From: Micropterix aruncella
Lineage: Eukaryota; Arthropoda; Insecta; Lepidoptera; Micropterigidae
NCBI GenBank assembly: GCA_944548615.1
Contig: OX155954.1
Span: 1,841,335 to 1,905,334, forward strand
Direction: 5' to 3'
Length of the DNA: 64,000 nt
Below are positions 51,801 to 61,400 of the stretch, piece by piece. The number at the start of each line of letters is the position of its first letter. Within the stretch, counting starts at the first letter, position 1. Both the position numbers and the translations under genes were made by a program. The notes under the pieces are model-generated. The model made no database searches and had not been told where the DNA came from. It saw only the letters and a list, made by a program, of their open reading frames with translations.

Positions 51801-52382
51801 CAAATTAAAATATCAAATGAAAGACAAACCGGAAACTCTGCTTGAAGAGAATCTTCCCGCCAACATAACGAGTCTCATGGTGGAGCGACTACAGGTATTT
51901 ATTTTATATTTATTGTTAGCAAAAAAAATCGGTTGTGTCATCCCAAGACTTTCCCGGCAAATAGCCAAGGTCGTATTTTATCTGAATATTAATTTCATAA
52001 ATAAACTCGATTTAACCCCATTGGGTTCGCCGATAAACCCCATTGGGTTTGCGCGCAACCGCCTTTTGCAGCGCATTCGTTATTTGACCAAGGGCGAGTT
52101 ACGGCCAAGCACCAACAAAGGTCGTATTTTTTTTATTAAACTATATGGCGGAATTTAAATATTATTAGTGTAGCTCGTATATGAAATATTCCAACCATAA
52201 TTTCACAATGTGGTTTCGGCCCAAAAGGCATCTTTGCACCAAATTTAAAGTCTTAAAGTCCAATAGTTTGAGATTGAAATACGACTAATGCACTCCCTGG
52301 TGGACCAATTTCAACCACAACCTTTTCAACTCTTGCCATGACCAAATGATGCCTGCCAGTATTTGGGCGCTATCGTGGAGGA

Positions 52383-52422
<40 letters not shown>

Positions 52423-55400
52423 TTCAACATGGAAATGTGGTTTTTGGATTCATGCCTGACATTTCGCAGTCACGTGATCTCGACGGTGGAGACATCTTTC
52501 AAACTATTGGACTTTGTCTTTTGCAGCTTGAAGCAGTTTACAGATTTGCGAGAAACGTACATTATATAATTGATTACATATGGTATTATATTGTTCAATG
52601 CCATAGTACTTTTCGGCAACTCTTCTGCGCCGGCGACATTCAGGTGACCCCGATAACGTTGTACAGCGAAACTAATAGCAATTTATTTAACCATATATAA
52701 TAATATTGATAATTAATGATTTTTAGTAAGGACTGATTGATTATAAAAACCCATTTAATAAATAATAACAATAAAAATATTCAATTATTAGTGCCATCTA
52801 TCGCATCATTCATTATCAAAAACATTCATTATTAATGTTATTATAGATGGCCAAATAAATTACTACGAGGGTCATTTGATAAGTTTCCGGTTGACAGGAG
52901 TGGGCGTCAACAGGCGTCAACCCAGCGTGCGGATAATTTTCTCATTCAAATGTTGATATAAAATTTTATGGACCCGTTCAAATGATACCCCACAAGCCTC
53001 AGCAATAACTTTATTTTTATATTTTTTATTTTATTATTATTAACCGTTTTAGTGCTAAGCAATTTTTGTGAATATATATGAAAATTGCTATACATTTTTT
53101 GATTATTTTAAAGGAAAAATAATGGTGTCAAATAAAACACTCTAATTCAGGTTTGGCATCGGGAGAAGGCGCCTGTCTAGGTCCAGGAGTCTCAAAAAAA
53201 TTATTTGTTGCTTTAGAAAACACTTTTGTCGGGGGAATATTGGCAAAAGTTGGTGTTTCGTCTATTTCTGAAGATGATGATGAAATAGAAGACTCACTTG
53301 CAATTCTCAATCTTTTTTTTTTGATGCATTATAATACTGCTATTATTACTGCTTGTATCCGTTGTTTCACCGTCTGTACAATCATTAGAGACCGAATCAT
53401 CGTCCGAAGTAATAGCAAGTGACATGGCTATTTTTGCTCAATAAAATATAAAAACTGTAAAAAGTTGTTTTTAAATGTATAAATATGCACTCTCGTAACA
53501 AATTATGCGCGAGATTAGAATACGTCCACTACCACGAAGCACCAAAAACACACTGTCTTTTGCGCTGCTGCGCAATTTTCGATTCAAACTATCGCATCAC
53601 TTTTGCGCCGCTTAGCACTCTAACGGTTAAGGAAACTTACAGCTATTACAGGAGAAATATCTTAATTTTATTTATAGACTACAATGCCAGTTAAAAGTTT
53701 CCTTTTAAAGATCGTAAAAATATACAGTCGCCTAGGAATGGGATAGGAGGACTTTAACAGAAATGAGATAGGAGGAGATTAACAGTCAATCGATGATCTT
53801 CCATCATAGTTTGATGCACTAAATCGACCATTTAGAAAGTCGTACCGGTTTACAAGCGCCCGAAACATTCCTCGTCTAAAATGCTCGTATGACCATTTTT
53901 GTACTCGGCCACCCAATGCTTGACTTGTAAATGAAGGGGAGGCTTCACCGTATACAAATTCTAACTCATCTACTATTTACTTAGCTGTTTCCCTTTCTAA
54001 TGAAGGAATTTTATCCCTGCGCGATAGTCAATTTTCTCCATTGTTGACAGACAAAGTCAGCTGAAAATTTTGGAAGAGTGCCATATACCAAATAATGATT
54101 AGAATGACTTGAAATTTGTACGGTTTACATATGTCAATGCCATCTATCGGATGGCTAAAGTTTTTTTTTTCTTCAGTTACCTTAAGTCAATAAGGCCAGA
54201 AACTTTTCAAATGACCCTCGTATTAGTTTTGCCGGGCAATGCTATCAGCGTCACCTCCGAGTCCTGCCGAGAAGTGTTGCCAAAACGTACTATGGCATAG
54301 AGCAATCTAATACCTTATATAATCAATGGTGTCATATTGTTGTTGTTCTTAGATTAAGACATCTATATTTTATTCCACAATGAATTAGGTGTTAGCATGT
54401 TGTCATTGTTGCAATTGAATAAATAAATAAAAAAAAGGTTAAGAGCACTAAATTGAATCATTATTATTTTTTCGAAAATGACAAACTTAACCGAATCACT
54501 TTTCTTTAAAATCGAATACATGCCCCCAAGACATTTTAAAATTCTTCTAAATTTAGCCATTTGAGACTTCCCGTACCACACCATATATTAAACAAACTGT
54601 ATACCTGTTCAAAGTGACTATATAAAATAAAAAAACCTTAATTTGTGTGCTTGTGTTAAAAACAGTAATGAATTACACACTACAGTGTATGCAACGATGA
54701 CACTTTCTGTATTGGACTACTTTACCATGGAAAAGCACATCAGAATAAAATAAAATAAAACACAAACCGAGCTGCCATGGAATTCACCGACCGGAGTCGG
54801 GCCCATCATGATACTATTTTTTTTACACTTCTGGGGGGTGAGCAGTGGATTCCGGACTAACGACCGGCTGTGGTAGGTTTAGGACAGCTGTCTTGCCACA
54901 TGTGAGCGTTCACCTTACCACCCATTCACTCCCCTATCGAAGCCATAGAATTTGATGTGCAAATTGCGGTTTTAGATATTCTTTCTAGGAAAGAGTTGAT
55001 TATTTTTCTGGAAAGACCAAGATCTTTAAAGAGGTGAATCAGAGATTTAGCTGGCAGGCCACGAGCGCCAACTTCCATGCGTGAAGGTGAACAGCGAAGC
55101 CGTTCCGTGTGATGGCATTTGCGAGATCATGGTATTTATTTAATGTGTACTCGTGGTCTTTTAGGATATTTGATTCCCGTGGAACAGTTAATTCTACGAT
55201 AAGGGCCACCTTCCGAGATAGAGAGTAAAAAGAGTTATATCTGGACGGAGGGCTATGTATCCGAGACTTTCAGGGAATTTATTTTGCTTGGAGACCGAAT
55301 CGACCTCCAGAATCCAATCTGAAGCTTTCTCGATTATTGAGAAAGGTTTTGTAGTTAAATGTTTTTTGAGAAAGGTTTTGTAGTTAAAAGTAAAAACCTA

Positions 55401-58400
55401 GCACTGGCGGTAGAACTAAACGATATTTCTTATTTTTTTCTAGGCTACGACTCACTATCTCTTTGAGATATGCGCTTTAACGGAAGTGGGCGCTGGCCCA
55501 TTTAAATCTGCTACGATTCAATCAGGAGTGGAGCCTGTTCTACCGAAGGCGCCTTATAATCTCGCTCTGTCCAACATTGAGGCGTTCTCGGTCGTATTGC
55601 AATTCACGCCCGGGTTCGACGGAAACTCTTCTATATCCAAATGGACTATACAGGTCAGTTTATAATTTTACAGATGTCGGTATACTGAAAAATGTGACAA
55701 GTCCTAATTTTTGGGTAATGGAGCTAATGTAATGAAACATCTTCAAAAATTCTATTACGTATAAGAAAGTTCTATAAATCATTTCTAACTATAGTGAGAC
55801 CGTGATATCCGAGATAAGGATATCCGAGCCCCGATTAACCGAGATACGGGTTAACCGAGGTCGAAAAGGCCGCGGCCCGGCCATTTTTTACCCCCAACGT
55901 TACCCCTCTGCTCTAATTTTACTATGCAGTACTGTATTTTATAATTTATGTATGTTTGTAATGTATTACATTTTAACTGACTGCATTTAACCGCCCTACC
56001 TTTGGGTTATTATTCAAAAAATTAAGGTTATTAGGTAAAAAATCTTTGTTTTTTTTTCATTACATTTCTTAATAACAATATTTTGTTTACAATATACCAG
56101 TCAATTTTTTCTACACAAGAGACCATTTATTACCCTTTTTTGTATTTAGAATCGTAGGAACAATTTGATGAATCAAGTACGCTTTGTGGGTTTTGGTTTT
56201 TTTTTTTGTTTTTTTTTTTTTGTTTTTTACTTGAGCGTACTTGAGCGTACTTAATACAGGTTGTTGCGTTCGGGCAATATTATAGCAGTCGTATCCGAGA
56301 TACCCTCCCCTCGGTCCACATTACCTCAGTTAACCCCTAGAGCCCCAATTGGCCGATATCGGTAGGGCCACAACACGATTCAGCGTGACGGCCCCATTTT
56401 AATTTAATTTGTTTTATTTTATTATGTTTTATTATGTAAAAATGTTTTATTTTATTATGGGTACAGTGGTTTGGCAGTAATTAATGTTTTGGTGAGACAG
56501 TGTCATAATTCATTTTTTTTTACTAATTTTTACTAAAATTTTTGGGACATCAACTCTTTGTCTTGCACGTTGAAATTACCACTTTTGAATTGGAGAAACC
56601 AAGTCTCAACAGTCCTTTCTGTCGGAGTAAATTCTCCGTAAGCCTCCAGCAGCAATCTATGACATTCTGCGGCAATTTTCTTAAGATGAACACAGAAAAG
56701 CATTGCTTCCTGCAAATGACTTTTTGTCGGCTCAAATTTCGACATCTTCGAAGCTACAAAATTACCATTGTCGACACTTCAACGAAATGATACAGACTGA
56801 TAATTGAAGCCTAATGATGACGCTTTGACATGAAGTATTTTGTAATTTGGTAAATGACTAGAAATATAAGTTACGGTATTTCTTAGTAAATCGAAGTTTT
56901 CAATGCAAGGTCCTAATAACTATGTTTATTGATACCCCTCGCATACTAATTTGATTTTGTTTTTTTATACAACCAGGCTCAAACCGCTCGCAACAGCAGC
57001 TGGAACACGATTTTTGAGATATCGGCGCCAGATGCGACGTCTATATCCGTCCCGGCGTTAGTTCCGTTTACGACGTATCGCCTGAGGCTGATCGCTCAGA
57101 ACGTTGTCGGCGCATCTCCGCCTTCAGCGCCTTGCAAGGAATTTCAGACCATTCAGGCTCCGCCCCGACATCCCCCCAACAATGTGACCGTACGAGCCGT
57201 TAGCGCAACCGACCTGCGAGTGAGATGGATCGTAAGTAGCATTGCAACTTTGATTGCAAATGTTTCTTTGAATATTTTTTAAAACTTTAAATATTTGTTA
57301 AAGGAAATATTTAAGAAATATTTAAACACAATGATATTGCGTCACTTCCGACAGCGCCTATTTCGAGGAAGACACCAATTTTATATGATATCAATTTAAA
57401 ATGTAATTTAAAAAAAATATGTTACGAAATTGTTATAGTAAAATAAAATGAGGAATAAAATTATCATTAAATAATAAAAACGTAAATAAATAAAATACAA
57501 ACGGAGCTGCCATGGAATTCACCGACCGGAGTCGGGCCCATCATAGTAATATCCAACTCATTGCAGAACCAGCAGATCACTCTGGTACAAATGAAGTAAG
57601 GATATACACAGATGGCTCCAAAACCACTCAAGGTACCGGAGCCGGCGTCTTCTCAAATGATCTAAACATCAAAATATCAACTACCCTAGGCAACCTAAAT
57701 ACGATCTTCCAAGCAGAATGCCTTGGCATCACCAGAGCAGCACAAGCAGTTGCAGCCAAAGATGTCGGAGACCTAAGCTTGAAATTTGTCTCCGACAGTG
57801 CCTCCGTGCTACAAGCGCTAGCAAAAAATACTATAACCTCTGTCCTTGTACTGGAATGCCACAATGCGCTTCAATCCATTGCAGGGTCAAATAGAGTGAC
57901 CCTGCAATGGATTGAAGGGCACAGCGACTCACTGGGAAACGACGCGGCAGACGAACTGGCCAAAAGGGGATCAAAGGAAATATTATATGGACCGGAACCC
58001 TTGATGCCCATTCCCCAGGCCCAAATAAAAACATGGCTACGCAGGAACACCGAAGAAACCCACCTTACAGAATGGAAAAAAAACGCAGGATGCAGGCAAA
58101 CAAAGAACGCGGTTCCGGAAGCGTCCAAAAAACTTGCCCGCAACCTCACCAGATTAAAAAGGGACAAAATCCGCAAAGTCATAGCTACTATGACAGGCCA
58201 CTGTCCCCTAAACAAACACCTGTTTACCATAGGTGTGACAGACAGCCCTCTATGCAGAGGATGCATGGAGGAAGAAGAAACGCCACAGCATGTGCTCATG
58301 GAATGCAGGAGCGTGGCAGAGCAACGGGCAAGAATACTACAATCTCCAGCATCTGTCCCGGAGGCCTGTAGCAACCCAAACAGGCTGCTAACCTTCTGGG

Positions 58401-61400
58401 ACAGCCTGGGTTGGCTTGAGTAACTGTATATTGCTGTAGTGTAGCAATAAGTCCGCCATTGTACCTTATTTTTATTGTGCAATAAAGAGATTTTCATTCA
58501 TTCATTCATTCATTCATTCATTCAGTAACATAAATAGAAACATGAGCCACGCACAACGGCCCAATCAAGAGGCCAAGTGCGGGAAAAAGCCCAGACTAAC
58601 TAACTAACTAACTAATACTATTTTTTTACACTTCTGGGGGGTGAGCAGTGGATTCCGGACTTACGAACCGGCTGTGGTAGATTTAGGACAGCTGTCTTGC
58701 CACATGTGAGCGTCCACCTTACCATCCATTCACTCCCCCTTCGAAGCCATAGAATTTGAGATGCAGAAATCGCAGTTTTAGATAATTTTTCTACGAAATT
58801 CAAATACGAAATATTACGTAATCAAAATAAAAATAATTCACTCTTGTACAAATAGGTCATTTTATATTGTCAGATGAGGGTGTAAAAATTATGTGTGTAA
58901 ATGCGTTGCTATTTTTAGGTATTATATAATGTGGTACCTGCACAGATCTTGTGTTCTTAATAGGGAACAATACCTCTGCTTGCGGTGTGATTGAAATATA
59001 AAGCAGTTTTTAAACAATACAGTTGCCCAATACAGTATTTTCACTTCGAGAAACAACTCATTAGAAGAATACATTTTTGGTTTTTTGAATATATAATAGT
59101 TTTTTGTACAATATGTCTTCGAATTGTAGTTGTAGTCGAATATTTACAAATTCAACTTCAACACAAATCTTCGAGGTCACGGCAAAAAGCTCAACCATGC
59201 AAAATTTAAATCTAATGATCTAAGAACGTTCCGCAAAATAAATAAAATAGTGGACATGTTGAATAAACTACCATTTGAAATGATTAGTGCAAGCTCTGTT
59301 AATCAATTTAAAAAACATGCTCGATTTGTAGCTAAAAATTTGTTATTGTTTATGACTAGCTTTACAAGAATTGATCTAGACGTGTCAGTCTAGAATAAAT
59401 AATAATTATAATAATAATAATAAAAACTAATATAAAACAGCTTCCAAAATCGCTACAGCAAACAGAGCTTACCTACTGCTTAGGAGCTTACCATGTGCTG
59501 TTCGGGCAACTAATAAAAAAAAATGGCCACCCATAGAGTAGATGTTATTGTTGCAATGTTGGCTGCCTTCATTATCTGTGTTAAGAGATGTAAAAAATCT
59601 TTCTCTAATTTAATCATTTCTTTTAACTGCCATTCAGAAAGCGGGGTATGTAAACTCTTCGGAGAGTGGACCGTGGTTAATGCACTTTTTTTCGAGAACT
59701 GTGGAGCATTAGCTGCTCTTGATATTAAGACATCCAAGTTCACTAAATATTTATTATTGTGCATTCACTAAATATTTATACAAAAATATATCATTCATTT
59801 CTCCAACAGCCGCTTCAGCAGTCGGAGTGGTACGGAAATCCCCGCGGCTACAACATCACTTATAAACCCGCGAAAGAGTCTCTTATCGAGGGATTGGAGT
59901 CCTTGCGGGGTCCTCTCACCGTGCACATCGACGACCCGACGGCCAACAGTCATGTTCTGACACAACTGTACGAATGGACGCTGTATGAGATCTCTATGTC
60001 GGCTATCAACGAAGTCGGCGCCTCTACCGAGAGTCCCATCGCTCTAGAACGAACCAGAGAAGCAGGTTGGTTTTCTATTTACTATATTTTTGCACCCCTC
60101 TTCCTACTTTATGTTCACTTCACAGTAATTACCTATGAAACCATAGTTGCAATCACTAAAAGAGCCAACTCTACTTTCTATGTGATGAGGAAGGTTTTCC
60201 AACATCTGTCAATAGAGGTGTTTGTAAAGATCTACAAGGCACATGTGAGACCTATTCTTGAGTATGGATATAAGCTCTGGAATTCGTACTCAAGAATACT
60301 CCTACTTATGCATATATGTATATGTCTTGGAAAAGGTGCAGCGAAGGGCAACCAAAACGCCAGTGGACTTGAAGGATAGAAATTACGAAGATCGCTTGGA
60401 ATTGCTTGGACTGACTACTCTCAAACAATGAAGAGAAAGAGGGGACGTGATTAAGACATATAAAATTGTCACAAATTGTTACCTACGTACGTATGTACCT
60501 CGGTATATTTACAAAGTCAACGTGACGGCCCCATTTTAATTTTATTTTAATTTAATTTGTTTTATTTTATTATGTTTTATTACGTTAATATGTTTCATTT
60601 TAATTATGGGTACAGTTGTTTGGCAGTAATTAATGTTTTGGTGAGACAGTGTCGTAATGAAATTTTTACTGAAATTTATTGGGACAACAACTTGTCAATC
60701 GGCTGAGGGTCGAGGCCTGAAGGGTTAAGAACTTTCTACAAAACAGAAAGGTGGACACTAAACTACCGTTTGATGTGATTAGTGCGATCTCTGTAAATCA
60801 ATTTAAAAACAGACTCGATTTGTACCTATAAACTTGTTGATATTGTTTATGATTGGCTTTACAAGATCTGATCTAGATATATCAGCAAATCTGTCTTTCC
60901 AGAATAAATAATAATAATAAGGGCTTTTTTTAATAAACCATGTATTTTGCATAATGCATAGGTTGAGCGTATATTGTATCCACATGGATACATTTGCATA
61001 ATGCCTAGTGGCCAGTAAGCATCCTCACTACTTTTTCCAAATTTGTCTTATAGAGGCCCAAGTTTTATGTAGAAGAAGTCAGGCTTTGCAAAGAATTAGG
61101 TTTTCTCAACACTGTTTTATAGAGTAAATAATACTTGTTTATTACAGTGCCATCTGTTGGGCCGCTCAACGTAACCGCAAATGCTACCTCGTCAACTACG
61201 ATTGTGGTCGTCTGGGGAGACATTCCCCCCGAGCACCAGAACGGCTTGATCGAAGGATTCAAAGTGTGCTACGCCCCCGTCTCCCCGCCGCCACCGCCGG
61301 GAAGTCTCGCCGAGACAAGCACAAGGCACGTTTGCAAGCCGCTACCTTCCAACCAGACGCACACGGTTACGCTAACGGAATTGCGAAAGTACGTCGTCTA

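Larger units (their letters stand above)
52640..54345. mobile_element. 'gatggcactcat' MITE copy, host of the nested insertion
   Basis: 52725-52863 and 54223-54345 match 40620-40830 once the inserted DNA is removed. Confidence 0.7.
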
